Assembly: GCF_029510815.1 (NCBI RefSeq)
Contig: NZ_CP120360.1
Span: 1,178,001 to 1,242,000 of the forward strand
Origin: Janibacter sp. DB-40
GTDB lineage: Bacteria; Actinomycetota; Actinomycetes; Actinomycetales; Dermatophilaceae
DNA length: 64,000 nucleotides
Reading direction: 5' to 3'
Shown: piece after piece, positions 1-8,738 of the stretch
Position numbering within the stretch: the stretch's first letter is position 1
How the letters are laid out: each line of letters begins with the position of its first letter
The notes under the pieces: generated by a model
Database searches by the model: none
What the model was told of the DNA's origin: nothing
What the model saw: the letters and a program-made list of their open reading frames with translations, nothing else
Position numbers and translations under genes: made by a program

Positions 1-791
1 TCACCGTCGTGCCCCTGCACGTGGTCGTCGACGGTGTCGACCGCGCCGAGGGAGAGGGCGCGGACACCGGGTGGGTCGTGGAGGCGCTGCGCGCCAAGGC
101 GGACCTCAACACCTCCCGGCCGACCCCGGCGGCCTTCCTGCAGGCGTACCAGCAGGCGGCGAAGGGGGGAGCCGACGCGATCATCTCGGTGCACCTGAGC
201 GGTCACCTGTCGGGCACGGCGGACTCCGCTCGCTCCGCCGCACCCGAGTCCCCGGTGCCGGTGCACGTCGTCGACTCGCAGCTGATCGGGATGGCCCTGG
301 GGTTCGCCGCGATCGGTGCCGCGCGGGACGCCCGGGCCGGGTACGACGTCGACGACGTCCTCGAGCGCCTGGAGCGCCGTTGCGCGGCCTCGTCGATCCG
401 GCTGGTCGTGCACAGCCTCGAGCGGCTGCGTCGGGGTGGCCGCATCGGCGGCGCGGCGGCGCTGCTGGGCTCGGCCCTGGCGATGAAGCCGCTCCTGCAC
501 GTCGTCGACGGCGAGGTCCAGCCGCTGGAGCGGGTGCGCACGGCCGGCAAGGCGATCGCCCGACTGCAGGCGCTGACGGAGGCCGACTGCGACGCACTGC
601 CCGACTGGGCCGACGGCGCCGACGTCGCCGTGCACCACATCGACGCGGGGGAGAGGGCCGAGCTGCTGGCTGCGAACCTGGCGCAGCACGTCGACGGTGA
701 CGTCGACCTGGCGACCCTCAGCGCCGTCGTCGCCGCGCACGTCGGCCTCGGCACCGTCGGTGTCGCCGTGAGCCCGCGCCCCCGCGACTGA
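1..791 (+). CDS. DegV family fatty-acid-binding protein (5' partial)
   Basis: The first complete codon is at position 3 and the reading frame runs off the left edge, so the N-terminus with the usual D-S-T-A motif is missing. DegV proteins bind a single fatty acid and, in some bacteria, deliver it to fatty acid kinase for phospholipid synthesis. Visible family features are the TVVPLHV strand at the edge, the lipid-contacting loop TSRPTPAAF (most members have TSQPS), the segment ISVHLSGHLSGTADSA, VHVVDSQ, and the C-terminal lobe with LERLRRGGRIGG and MKPLLHV. About 263 residues are present of a usual 280. It lies directly upstream of comEA, an order seen in many actinobacteria. The role is assigned from family only. 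Confidence 0.88.
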   Translation, partial: TVVPLHVVVDGVDRAEGEGADTGWVVEALRAKADLNTSRPTPAAFLQAYQQAAKGGADAIISVHLSGHLSGTADSARSAAPESPVPVHVVDSQLIGMALGFAAIGAARDARAGYDVDDVLERLERRCAASSIRLVVHSLERLRRGGRIGGAAALLGSALAMKPLLHVVDGEVQPLERVRTAGKAIARLQALTEADCDALPDWADGADVAVHHIDAGERAELLAANLAQHVDGDVDLATLSAVVAAHVGLGTVGVAVSPRPRD

Positions 792-797
792 CTTCTC

Positions 798-845
798 GGT
801 GGTTGAGGTGCGAAAGCCGCCTGCGGCTTGAGCCTCGAAACCACC
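798..845. repeat. Interspersed GGTTGAGGTG...CCTCGAAACC repeat, copy 1
   Basis: An intergenic unit starts GGTGGTTGAGGTGCGA and ends GAGCCTCGAAACCACC, with a short inner palindrome (AAGCCGCCTGCGGCTT) between. Its outer arms are near-complementary (GGTGGTT / AACCACC). The same ends occur twice at 27675-27763. It sits between the degV stop and the comEA promoter and has no coding potential. It looks like a REP-type short palindromic repeat of high-GC actinobacteria. Confidence 0.75.
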
Positions 846-937
846 ACCGCTCCACAACCACCCACGGCTGACCGGCCGATCCACAGCGCAACGCGACACC
901 GACCCCGCACACCCCGTGCCTCCCTAGCGTCACGGGC

Positions 938-1751
938 ATGAGCCCACGTGCCAGCGAGCCCTCCGCCCGGGTCGCCGAGATCCTCGACCACGACCGTGAC
1001 CCCGCGGTGCTCGAGCTGCCCTCGACCGTGGCGACCGGTCGCTACTCGGTCAGTCGCCAGGCCGTCATCGGCATCGCCCTCGTCGTGGCGGTCGCGGTTG
1101 CGGTGCTCGGTGGCCGCTACCTCATGGCGCGCCAGGACGCTGCTCCCCAACCTGTCGCGGCCGTGTCCGACGAGGGGACCGCAGCGCCTTCGCCGGACAG
1201 GAGGCTGACGGCGAGGGCAGTGGCGCCGGAGCAGGCGGATCGGCCCCGACGCCGGGCGCCGAGCCGGACGGGGCAGCCGGCTCGGCCGCCGCCGCACCAT
1301 CTGCGGCACCCGACGTCACCGTCCACGTCGTCGGTGAGGTCGAGAGCCCGGGGATCGTCTCGCTGCCGGGGGCTCGCGCGTCGCGGACGCGTTGGAGGAC
1401 GCGGGCGGCGAGACCTCCAAGGCCGACCTGACCGGGGTCAACCTCGCCCGCGAGCTCGTCGACGGTGAGCAGGTCGTCGTGCCGAAGCCGGGGGAGACTC
1501 CCGTCGCGGCCGCGCCTCCGACCGTGCCGGGCAGCCCCGCAGGGCCGGCCTCGCCGGACGCCCCGGTCAACCTCAACACCGCCGACCTGGCCACGCTCGA
1601 GACGCTGCCGGGTGTCGGTCCGGTCCTGGCGCAGCGGATCATGGACTGGCGCCTGGAGCACGGGCAGTTCGTCGCCGTCGAGGAGCTCGGCGAGGTCAGC
1701 GGCATCGGCGACAAGACCTACGAGCAGCTCGCCCCCAAGGTCACCGTGTGA
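938..1751 (+). CDS. comEA: ComEA competence DNA-binding protein, two apparent frameshifts
   Basis: ComEA is a membrane-anchored receptor that binds incoming double-stranded DNA during transformation. The protein is spread over three frames. Frame 2 (from ATG 938) carries the N-terminus with one membrane segment (about residues 47-65). Frame 1 (about 1177-1370) carries a Gly/Ala linker and the SLBB start VTVHVVGEVESPGIVSLPG. Frame 3 (about 1371-1751) carries VADALEDAGG and the helix-hairpin-helix repeat VNLNTADLATLETLPGVGP. Both shifts fit one missing G, in GAGGGGA (1172-1178) and in CCGGGGGC (about 1365-1372). All domains are otherwise intact, so sequencing error is likelier than decay. A TAGCGT box just before ATG 938 suggests a leaderless transcript. 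The stop overlaps the comEC start (GTGA). Confidence 0.85.
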
Positions 1752-4138
1752 CGTCGCCGCAGCCGGTCCTCGACCTGCGGCTGCTCCTGCCGTGCCTCAC
1801 CGCGTGGGCGATCGGGGCGTGGGCACTGTCCTGGTCGGGTGCCCAGCGCGCCACCGGGGCCGCCGTCGCCCTCGCCGTGCTGGCCGCGCTCGTGGCCGCG
1901 GGCGTGCGCTACCGCGGTCGGCACGCCCGGGCGTCGTGGCGTCGGGACGGTCCCGGCGTGCTCGCGCTGACCCTCGTCGCGACCGTGCTGGTCCTGGGCA
2001 CCTCGGCCGCGCACGAGTGGCGCCGACAGCTCGGCCCGGTGGGCGAGCTCGCCGAGCGTGGTGCGATGGTCCGGGCCGAGGGCGTGGTCCTCACCGAGCC
2101 GAGGGTGCGCGCCGGTCGTCCCTCGGGTGACGAAGGGGCGACCCCCACAGCAGGCCTTCCTCCGGGTCCGTCTCGAGAGCGTCGACTCGCGCGGGGCCAG
2201 GACCCGGGTCCACGCGCCGGTCTTCGTCCGGGGCGATGCGGCGTGGGCCGAGGTCGGCTGGCACGACCGGATCGAGCTGACCGGCAAGCTCTCGCCGGCC
2301 GAAGCCGCGGCCCCTGAGGTCGCGCTGCTGAGCCCCGCGGCCCGCCCGAGCCGGTGGGGGAGCGCTCCGCCGTCCGGGCGGGCGCCGAGCACCTGCGCGG
2401 CGGGATGCGCGCGGCGGTCGAGCCGCTGCCGACCGATGCCCGCGCCCTGCTGCCCGCCCTGGTCATCGGCGACACCTCGATGACACCGCAGGAGCTGACC
2501 GACGACATGCTCGTCACCGGCATGAGCCACCTGTCAGCGGTCAGCGGCTCCAATGTCGCGGTCGTCCTCGCGGCGCTCGTCGGAGCCTGCCGGCTGGGTG
2601 GCGTCCCGCGGCGTTGGCGACCCTGGGCGGCCGGGGCCGGCCTGGCGTTCTTCGTCGTCCTCGCGCGCCCGGAGCCCAGCGTCATCCGGGCGGCGACGAT
2701 GGGGGCGATCGGCCTGATCGGGATGAGCACCTCCCGTCGCGGGGCCGGCACACCGGTGCTCTGCACGGCGGTGCTCGTGCTGCTCGCGATCGACCCGTGG
2801 CTCGCCCGCTCCTACGGTTTCGTGCTGTCCACGCAGGCGACGCTCGGGCTGCTGCTCTTCGTGCGGCCCTGGTCGGCGGCGATCAACGCGCACCTGCCCC
2901 GGCAGCTGCACCTCATCGGACCGGCGGTCGCGATCCCGCTGGCCGCTCAGCTGGTGTGCGGCCCGGTCATCGTCCTGCTCCAGGGCAATGTCAGCCTCAT
3001 CGCCGTCGTGGCCAACCTCGTCGCCGCGCCCTTCGTCGCCCCGGCCACCGTCCTGGGCGTCACCGCTGCCCTCGTCGCGGTCGTGAGCACCACGGTGGCG
3101 ACGCTCGTGGGGTGGCTGGGGACCCCCTTCGCCCTGGTCATCGCGTGGACCGCCCGGGTGGCCGCGGACGTGCCCGGCGGGGCCCTGCCGTGGCCGGACG
3201 GTGCGCCGGGGGCCCTGCTGCTCGCGGCCGTGACCGCGGTGGGCATCCTCAGCGGGCCGTGGGTGCTGCACCGGGCCCGGGCCAGTCCGCTCGTGGCGCT
3301 CGGGGTCCTCGTCGTCCTCACGACCGGGTTGGTCCCCTCCCGCAGCCTCGGGTGGCCGCCGGCGGGGTGGCGACTCGTGGCCTGCGACGTCGGGCAGGGG
3401 GACGGGCTGGTCCTCGCCTCGGGCCCCCGTCGGGCGGTGCTCGTCGACGTCGGCCCGGAGGACGGGGACGTCGACGGCTGCCTGGACCGGCTCGGGGTGC
3501 GCTCGCTCGATGCGGTGGTGCTCACGCACTTCCACGAGGACCACGTGGCCGGTCTCGAGGACGCGGTGGACGGGCGGGCGGTCGGGACGCTGCTCGTCAC
3601 TCCCGAGGCCGATCCCGAGTGGGCGGCCCGGCAGGTCCGGGAGGTCGCCGCGGAGCACGACGTGCCGGTGCGCACGGTCGTGGCAGGCGACCGCTTCGAG
3701 CTCGGTGGGGTCACCGCGACGGCGTGGTGGCCGGCCCGTCCGGTCTCCGGGGGTTCTGAGGCCAACAACGCGAGCATCGTGCTCCACGTGCGCAGCGGGG
3801 AGGTGGACGCCCTGCTCCTCGGGGACATCGAGCGTGAGGCCGGGCACGCCCTGCTGCTGGCGCTGCGCCGGGACCCGGCGATGGCCGCGGCCGCGGAGGG
3901 GCTCGAGGTACTGAAGATGCCGCACCACGGGTCGAGCAACCTCGACGAGGGCTTCATGGACGAGGTTGCCGCTCCGGTGGCGATCATCAGCGTCGGCGCC
4001 GACAACGACTACGGCCACCCCACGCCCTCGGCCCTCGACTGGGCCACGGGCCACGCTTCCCGGACCCTGCGCACCGACCTGCACGGTGACATCGCGGTCC
4101 TCGACGGGCCCACGGTCGTCACCGAGCGGCCCGGGTGA
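1748..4138 (+). CDS. comEC: ComEC/Rec2 DNA-uptake channel, two apparent frameshifts
   Basis: ComEC is the inner-membrane channel that imports single-stranded DNA in natural transformation. The order seen is two N-terminal membrane segments, the soluble DUF4131/OB-like part, the hydrophobic Competence domain (from the segment LLPALVIGDTSMTPQEL onward), and a C-terminal metallo-beta-lactamase-like domain with DVGQGDG, THFHEDH and LKMPHHGSSN. The N-terminus reads in frame 2 from GTG 1748, the stretch about 2140-2345 reads in frame 3 (QQAFLRVRLESVDSRG, WHDRIELTGKL), and frame 2 resumes at about 2350. The junctions fall at GACGAAGGGGCG (about 2127-2138) and GGTGGGGGAG (about 2352-2361). Restoring G residues gives one continuous protein of roughly 796 residues. 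It is translationally coupled to comEA. Confidence 0.88.
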
Positions 4139-4162
4139 GGTCGCCCGGCAGGGTCCGCCGAC

Positions 4163-5083
4163 TCAGACGGAGGCGGGCGTGGCCGTCGCGGCGGACGCGA
4201 CGAGCGCCTCCAGCGTGGCGGCGACGGCCGGCACCTTGAGCAGGTCCTCGGTCGTGACCGCGTGGATCCGGCGGTGGCTCGTCGGGTCGAGCGGACGGAT
4301 GACGACGTCCGGGTTGGAGGTCGCCGCACGGATCAGGTCGGGGATGAGCGCGACACCGAGACCGGCGGCGACGAACCCCTGGACCGCGACGTAGTCCTCG
4401 GTCTCGAAGGCGACCTTGGGCGCGAACCCCGCGTTGTTGGCGATCTGGAGCAGGTGCCCACGGCAGCGGGCGCACCCGGCGATCCAGTCCTCGTCGGTCA
4501 GGTCGGTCATCGCGATGACCTCCTGCCCGGCGAGGGGGTGGTCGCGGGGGAGGGCGACGCGCACCTCCTCCTCGAGCAGGGGGTGGACGGCGAAGCCCTC
4601 GAGGTCCTCCCCACGGGCGATGTCGCTGCCGTCGTAGGAGAAGGCGACCGCGAGGTCGACCTCACCGGAGCGCAGCGCGGCGATCGACTCGGGTGGTTCG
4701 GCCTCGGCGAACTGCACCGACAGGTCCGGGTACTGCTTGCGCACGGCGGCGAGCGCGCGGGGGACGAGCGTGACCGACGAGGAGGGGAAGGCCATGAGGC
4801 GCACCCGGCCGGAGCGCAGCCCGGCGATCGCGGCGACCTCCTCCTCGGCCGCGTCGAGCGCGGCGAGGACGGGTGCGGCGTGACGGGCCAGGACGCTGCC
4901 GGCCTCGGTCAGGCGCACGGAGCGACCGACCTTCTCGACGAGCACGGTGCCGGTGCGCTGCTCGAGCCGCTTGACCATCTGGGAGACGGCCGGTTGCGAG
5001 TAGCCGAGGGCGAGGGCAGCGGCGGTGAAGCTGCCCTCCTCGGCGATGGCGCGCATCACGCGCAGCCCTGCGGCGTCGATCAT
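4163..5083 (-). CDS. LysR family transcriptional regulator
   Basis: A 306-residue protein of normal LTTR length. The N-terminal winged helix-turn-helix (about residues 3-62) contains FTAAALALGYSQPAVSQ and the linker helix follows LTEAGSVL. The C-terminal effector domain begins near VRLMAFPSSSVTLVPRAL and has the typical GFVAAGLGVALIPDL motif. Two cysteines lie close together (CARC, about residues 206-209) in the effector domain, which could allow redox sensing, but that is inference. It is divergent from the sirtuin gene with about 60 bp between the starts, so it may control that gene and itself. It converges on comEC. The co-inducer cannot be read from sequence. Confidence 0.9.
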   Translation of the reverse strand: MIDAAGLRVMRAIAEEGSFTAAALALGYSQPAVSQMVKRLEQRTGTVLVEKVGRSVRLTEAGSVLARHAAPVLAALDAAEEEVAAIAGLRSGRVRLMAFPSSSVTLVPRALAAVRKQYPDLSVQFAEAEPPESIAALRSGEVDLAVAFSYDGSDIARGEDLEGFAVHPLLEEEVRVALPRDHPLAGQEVIAMTDLTDEDWIAGCARCRGHLLQIANNAGFAPKVAFETEDYVAVQGFVAAGLGVALIPDLIRAATSNPDVVIRPLDPTSHRRIHAVTTEDLLKVPAVAATLEALVASAATATPASV

Positions 5084-5143
5084 GCCGCCATGCTAAGCCG
5101 TGGGTGGTGGATCAGAGGTGCGGGTAGGTCGCATACTGAGCGG

Positions 5144-5974
5144 GTGATCGAGGACATCGCCCGCGTGCTGTCGGCGGGACCGGCGCTGGTGCTCACGGGA
5201 GCCGGCATGTCCACCGACTCCGGCATCCCCGACTACCGCGGCCCGGACGGCCAGCGGAAGGTCACGCCCATGCACCTCTCGGAGTTCGTCGCCAGCAGCG
5301 AGGCGCGGCGACGGTACTGGGCGCGCAGCTTCGTCGGCTGGCGCCGCTTCCACGCGGCCCGGCCCAACGCCGCGCACCATGCCGTCACCCGCCTGCAGGA
5401 GCTCGGAGCGGTGGGCCCGCTGATCACGCAGAACGTCGATGGCCTGCACCAGGCCGCCGGCACCCGCGAGGTCGTCGAGCTGCACGGCAACCTCGTCGAC
5501 GTCGTCTGCCTCACCTGCGACGCGCGGGTCGCCCGTCCCGTCCTCGACGAGCGGATGGCCGCGGAGAACCCCGACTTCGACGTCGACAGCGACGAGATCC
5601 GACCGGACGGCGACGTGCGGCTCGACGCCGTGGACGTCGAGCGGTTCCGGGTACCGATCTGCACCTCGTGCGGACAGGACACGCTCAAGCCGGACGTCGT
5701 CTTCTTCGGGGGAGCGGTGGACAAGCCGAAGGTCCAGCACTGCTTCGACCTGACCGACCAGGCGCCGAGCCTGCTTGTGCTCGGCAGCTCGCTGCAGGTG
5801 ATGTCCGGCCTGCGCTTCGTGCGCCGGGCGGCCAAGCGTGGGATCCCGGTCGCGCTGATCACCCGGGGGCCGAGCCGGGGCGACGACCTCGTCGACCACC
5901 GCGTCGACGGGGAGCTGGCCGACTCCCTTCGCTCCCTGACGCAGTCGTTGGACCGGGTGGCCGCGAGCGCCTGA
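5144..5974 (+). CDS. Sir2 family NAD-dependent protein deacylase
   Basis: Sirtuins remove acyl groups from lysine using NAD+. Visible signatures are the NAD-binding GAGMSTDSGIPDYRG near the N-terminus, TQNVDGLH, the catalytic His in VELHGN, two zinc pairs (CLTC and CTSC) and LGSSLQV. Length is 276 residues. The zinc module is enlarged by an acidic insert (DFDVDSDEIRPDGDVRLDAVDV) between the two Cys pairs, typical of actinobacterial class II-like sirtuins. GTG 5144 is chosen because CATACT (5132-5137) lies at leaderless spacing just upstream. It is divergent from the LysR gene and convergent with the thioredoxin-fold gene, with only 6 bp between stops. The substrate is unknown. Confidence 0.92.
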   Translation: MIEDIARVLSAGPALVLTGAGMSTDSGIPDYRGPDGQRKVTPMHLSEFVASSEARRRYWARSFVGWRRFHAARPNAAHHAVTRLQELGAVGPLITQNVDGLHQAAGTREVVELHGNLVDVVCLTCDARVARPVLDERMAAENPDFDVDSDEIRPDGDVRLDAVDVERFRVPICTSCGQDTLKPDVVFFGGAVDKPKVQHCFDLTDQAPSLLVLGSSLQVMSGLRFVRRAAKRGIPVALITRGPSRGDDLVDHRVDGELADSLRSLTQSLDRVAASA

Positions 5975-5980
5975 GCCGGG

Positions 5981-6400
5981 TCAGCGCAGCGCGGCCCTGA
6001 CGACCTCGGGGTCGGGGTTGGTGTGCACCTCGTCGCCGATGCGCACGGTCGGGACGGTCTCGTTGCCGCCGTTGACCGAGCGGACGAAGGCGGCCGCGTC
6101 GTCGTCCGCCCAGATGCTGACCCAGGTGGCCTTGTCCTTGTCCTTGCCCAAGGCGCCGCGCAGGCGCAGGCAGAACACGCACCCGGGCCGCCAGTAGATG
6201 ACGACGGGGAACTCGCTGCGCCTCGCCTCGACCTTGGCGTGACCCGGCCCCCCGCGGCCGTTGAGCGGGGAGAGCCACCACGCGAAGACGAGGACGACGA
6301 CGAACAGCACGAGGTCGGACCCGTCGCCACTGCGCACCCCTTGGGCCGCGAGCACGATGCCCGCGACGAGAAGGGCGAGTGCGGATCCCCATCTGCGCAT
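5981..6400 (-). CDS. Membrane-anchored glutaredoxin/mycoredoxin-like protein
   Basis: A 139-residue protein with two N-terminal hydrophobic segments (about residues 5-20 and 29-45), then a thioredoxin fold. The redox site is YWRPGCVFCLRLR, a CVFC dithiol, and the conserved cis-Pro region is ETVPTVRIGDEVHTNP. Actinobacterial mycoredoxins reduce mycothiol mixed disulfides or protein disulfides; CPXC/CVXC forms without membrane segments are usual, so the anchor is notable. The gene follows lexA on the same strand with only 14 bp between, so it may be co-transcribed and respond to SOS. Redox partner and physiological role are not evident. Confidence 0.8.
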   Translation of the reverse strand: MRRWGSALALLVAGIVLAAQGVRSGDGSDLVLFVVVLVFAWWLSPLNGRGGPGHAKVEARRSEFPVVIYWRPGCVFCLRLRGALGKDKDKATWVSIWADDDAAAFVRSVNGGNETVPTVRIGDEVHTNPDPEVVRAALR

Positions 6401-6414
6401 GGGGCGATTGTGCC

Positions 6415-7200
6415 TCAGAGGCTGCGCAGGACCGCCGTCACCTTGCCCAGCACCGTCGCGTGGTCGCCGTCGATCGGCTCGAAGGCCGGGTTGTGGGGGA
6501 GCAGCCAGACGTGGCCGTCCTTGCGCTTGAAGGTCTTGACCGTCGCCTCGTTGTCGAGCATCGCCGCGACGATGTCGCCGTTGTCGGCATCGGGCTGCTG
6601 ACGCACGACGACCCAGTCGCCGTCGCAGATGGCCGCGTCGACCATCGAGTCGCCGACGACCTTGAGCAGGAAGAGGGAGCCCTCGCCGACGACCTGCTTG
6701 GGCAGCGGGAAGACGTCGTCGACGAGCTCCTCGGCGGTGATCGGCACGCCGGCGGCGATCTCACCCAGGACCGGCACGTAGCTGGCCTCGGGCCGCTCGT
6801 CGCCGGAGCCGGTGAGGTCGACGTCCTCGTCCTGCGCGGTGGCGCCACCGCGCATGCCGCCGAAGTCGGCGGTGTCGGCGATGACCGCCTCGGCGTCCGC
6901 ATCGGGGGAGATGACCTCGATCGCGCGGGGGCGGTTGGGGTCGCGGCGCAGGTAGCCCTTGCGCTCGAGGGAGGAGAGCTGGTGGGCGACCGAGCTGGGG
7001 CTGGTCAGGCCGACGAGCTGCCCGATCTCTCGCAGGCTCGGCGGGTAGCCGCGGGTCGCGACGGCGGTGCGGATGACCTCGAGCACCTTGCGCTGCCGGG
7101 CCGTGAGGCCGTCACCGGAGTCCCGCTCCGGGAGGTGGCGCACGGTGCCGTCGTCGCCGCCGGAGTCCGTGCTTATGTCCTTGCCGCTGCCCTTGCTCAT
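6415..7200 (-). CDS. lexA: LexA SOS-response repressor
   Basis: LexA represses DNA-damage genes and cuts itself when bound to RecA filaments. The N-terminal winged helix-turn-helix begins [12 protein letters not shown] and includes [14 protein letters not shown] and SSVAHQL. The autolysis site is the A-G of GEIAAGVPI. The catalytic Ser is in [11 protein letters not shown] and the Lys in [13 protein letters not shown] 7200 gives 261 residues and follows an AAGGG sequence. An in-frame upstream start (7299) would run through the SOS operator and is rejected. The region between the DNA-binding and protease domains has a longer acidic linker (about residues 100-135) than E. coli LexA. It is divergent from the LysM gene, sharing the boxed intergenic region. 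Confidence 0.97.
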   Translation of the reverse strand: MSKGSGKDISTDSGGDDGTVRHLPERDSGDGLTARQRKVLEVIRTAVATRGYPPSLREIGQLVGLTSPSSVAHQLSSLERKGYLRRDPNRPRAIEVISPDADAEAVIADTADFGGMRGGATAQDEDVDLTGSGDERPEASYVPVLGEIAAGVPITAEELVDDVFPLPKQVVGEGSLFLLKVVGDSMVDAAICDGDWVVVRQQPDADNGDIVAAMLDNEATVKTFKRKDGHVWLLPHNPAFEPIDGDHATVLGKVTAVLRSL

Positions 7201-7291
7201 CTCGACCCTTCCGTCCGGTGTCACCAGCGTTGTCGGTGGTCGCTGGTCAACTTCTCGGTAGTGGAGACAGTAGGACGATCGAACAGGTATT

Positions 7292-7307
7292 TCAAACATG
7301 TGTTCGA
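7292..7307. promoter_or_regulatory. SOS (LexA) box 1, one mismatch
   Basis: TCAAACATGTGTTCGA differs at one base from the actinobacterial/Gram-positive LexA consensus TCGAAC-N4-GTTCGA. It lies 92 bp upstream of the lexA start and is suited to lexA autoregulation. Confidence 0.8.
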
Positions 7308-7361
7308 GCGTGTTGTTGATCTTCTTCGAACATCCGTGCTAGACATCGTACAGACGTTCTA

Positions 7362-7377
7362 TCGAACACCGGTTCGA
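7362..7377. promoter_or_regulatory. SOS (LexA) box 2, perfect palindrome
   Basis: TCGAACACCGGTTCGA is a perfect match to TCGAAC-N4-GTTCGA. It lies 25 bp upstream of the LysM gene start, where bound LexA would block that promoter. Additional half-sites (TCGAAC at 7279 and 7326) lie between it and lexA. Confidence 0.92.
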
Positions 7378-7402
7378 TAGGACACGCCACGAGGAGGACC
7401 AG

Positions 7403-7792
7403 ATGACCGCACTCACCGTCACCCACGGCGCGCCGGTCGGTGCGCCCGCAGTCCGACCGACCCGCACCCGCCACCTGCACTCCGTCCCCACGGGCGACGC
7501 GGTCGGCACCCCGACGAAGGGGGCGGTGCGGCTGACCCGCCGCGGTCGCCTCACGATGACCCTCACCACGGTGGCCCTCGCCTCGGTCGCCGGCGCGGGG
7601 ATGGCCTTCGGTGGCCCTTCCGCCTCGCCGCAGGAGGTCACCGTCGAGTCGGGGCAGACCCTGACCTCGATCGCCGCGGTTGAGATGACCGGCGTCCCCA
7701 CCGACGATGCGATCGCCCAGATCCGTCAGGCCAACGACCTGGCCACGAGCCACGTGCACGCGGGGCAGACCCTGGTCATCCCCACCCCCTGA
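7403..7792 (+). CDS. LysM-domain SOS-induced division-arrest protein (ChiZ/DivS-like position)
   Basis: A 129-residue protein with a basic cytoplasmic N-terminus, one membrane segment (about residues 54-72) and a C-terminal LysM peptidoglycan-binding domain ([14 protein letters not shown] ... [19 protein letters not shown]). The gene is divergent from lexA, has a perfect SOS box just upstream and is followed by nrdR. This is the same order as lexA, Rv2719c/chiZ and nrdR in Mycobacterium tuberculosis, and the position of divS in Corynebacterium. Those proteins halt cell division during DNA damage, and the same role is inferred here. Sequence similarity itself is limited to the TM-LysM architecture. 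ATG 7403 follows GAGGAGGA. Confidence 0.85.
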   Translation: MTALTVTHGAPVGAPAVRPTRTRHLHSVPTGDAVGTPTKGAVRLTRRGRLTMTLTTVALASVAGAGMAFGGPSASPQEVTVESGQTLTSIAAVEMTGVPTDDAIAQIRQANDLATSHVHAGQTLVIPTP

Positions 7793-7829
7793 GAACCTCC
7801 CGGGCCCATCGACCCAGCCCGGGCCGGCA

Positions 7830-7862
7830 GTCGGCCACCTCCGCATCCCGGAGGTGGCCGAC
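7830..7862 (+). terminator. Hairpin between the LysM gene and nrdR
   Basis: A perfect 14-bp stem (GTCGGCCACCTCCG / CGGAGGTGGCCGAC) with a 5-base loop lies 38 bp after the LysM stop. There is no U-tract, as is common in actinobacteria. The rest of the 388-bp gap (7793-8180) holds the nrdR promoter and operators. Confidence 0.75.
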
Positions 7863-8000
7863 GTGCGTGTCAGGGGTGCTCGAGGTGCCGACGGGGGTCG
7901 GTCGAGGCGCCGCGCTCGAGTGTGTCGGCGAGCTGATCCCCGGCATTCCGGCCCTGTGTGCAGGTCGGTGACCGCTCACCGACGGCGCCACGCCGGGGAC

Positions 8001-8029
8001 TTGCATCCGTTGTGTGACAGGGGTCTAAT
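8001..8029 (+). promoter_or_regulatory. Promoter of nrdR-nrdJ
   Basis: TTGCAT (8001-8006) and TCTAAT (8024-8029) are separated by 17 bp, which is a sigma-70-type promoter. The predicted transcript start lies inside the first NrdR box. Confidence 0.7.
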
Positions 8030-8031
8030 GG

Positions 8032-8079
8032 TCACTACATCTAGTGGTTACACAGATGTCATTCGTCCACATCTAGTAC
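8032..8079. promoter_or_regulatory. Tandem NrdR boxes (8032-8047 and 8064-8079)
   Basis: Two copies sharing the core ACATCTAGT (8037-8045 and 8069-8077) lie 32 bp apart, about three helical turns. Paired NrdR boxes at integral-turn spacing near RNR promoters are the known arrangement for this repressor. Box 1 is TCACTACATCTAGTGG and box 2 is CGTCCACATCTAGTAC. Placement immediately downstream of the -10 predicts autorepression of nrdR and control of nrdJ. Confidence 0.85.
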
Positions 8080-8180
8080 ACAGGATGAGTTCGGTTCTCC
8101 ACAGGATTCGGGGAATCGTCCCCATCCCGTCCACCGTTTCATCCACAGGCACACCCCTACGAACCGAGAGGAGTCGGGCC

Positions 8181-8654
8181 ATGCACTGTCCCTTCTGCCG
8201 GCACACCGACTCCCGGGTCATCGACAGCCGGACCACCGACGACGGCAGCGCGATCCGCCGCCGCCGCCAGTGCCCGGAGTGCTCCCGGCGCTTCACCACG
8301 CTGGAGAGCGCGAGCCTGTCGGTGACCAAGCGGTCGGGTGCTGCCGAGCCGTTCAGCCGGGCCAAGGTGCTCGCCGGTGTCCGCAAGGCCTGTCAGGGCC
8401 GCCCGGTCACCGAGGACCAGCTCGCCCTCCTCGCCCAGCGCGTGGAGGAGAGCATCCGCTCGCAGGGCAGCGCCGAGATCGACGCCCACGAGGTGGGCAT
8501 GGCGATCCTGCCGCCCCTGCGGGACCTGGACGAGGTCGCGTACCTGCGCTATGCGTCCGTCTACCAGTCCTTCGAGTCGCTCGAGGACTTCGAGGCGGCC
8601 ATCAGCGCCCTGCGCCGCGAGCACGCGACCGCCACCGAGGGCGCCACCACATAG
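8181..8654 (+). CDS. nrdR: Transcriptional repressor NrdR
   Basis: NrdR senses ATP/dATP and represses ribonucleotide reductase genes. The 157-residue protein starts with the zinc ribbon [17 protein letters not shown] ... [10 protein letters not shown] and continues with the ATP-cone domain ([19 protein letters not shown], then the block ending [13 protein letters not shown]). Length and order are standard for the family. ATG 8181 follows GAGAGGAG. The gene lies directly upstream of nrdJ (84 bp) on the same strand, and two NrdR boxes lie in its own leader, so the operon is very probably feedback-regulated by its first product. Confidence 0.97.
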   Translation: MHCPFCRHTDSRVIDSRTTDDGSAIRRRRQCPECSRRFTTLESASLSVTKRSGAAEPFSRAKVLAGVRKACQGRPVTEDQLALLAQRVEESIRSQGSAEIDAHEVGMAILPPLRDLDEVAYLRYASVYQSFESLEDFEAAISALRREHATATEGATT

Positions 8655-8738
8655 ACCCCCGGGTACCGATACGCGAATGGGCTGTCGGTGCCCGGTGCAA
8701 CCGTAAGAACCGTACACACGGATCGAGGAGAGAAGAGC

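Noticed and set aside
4262..5143. N-terminal extension of the sirtuin on the plus strand across the LysR gene
   Set aside because: The extension is Asp/Gly/Arg-rich and antisense to LysR. The sirtuin start at 5144 has a leaderless promoter.
8655..8738. Possible cobalamin riboswitch before nrdJ
   Set aside because: The nrdR-nrdJ gap is only 84 bp and I see no B12-box (GCCACTG-like) core there or in the nrdR leader.
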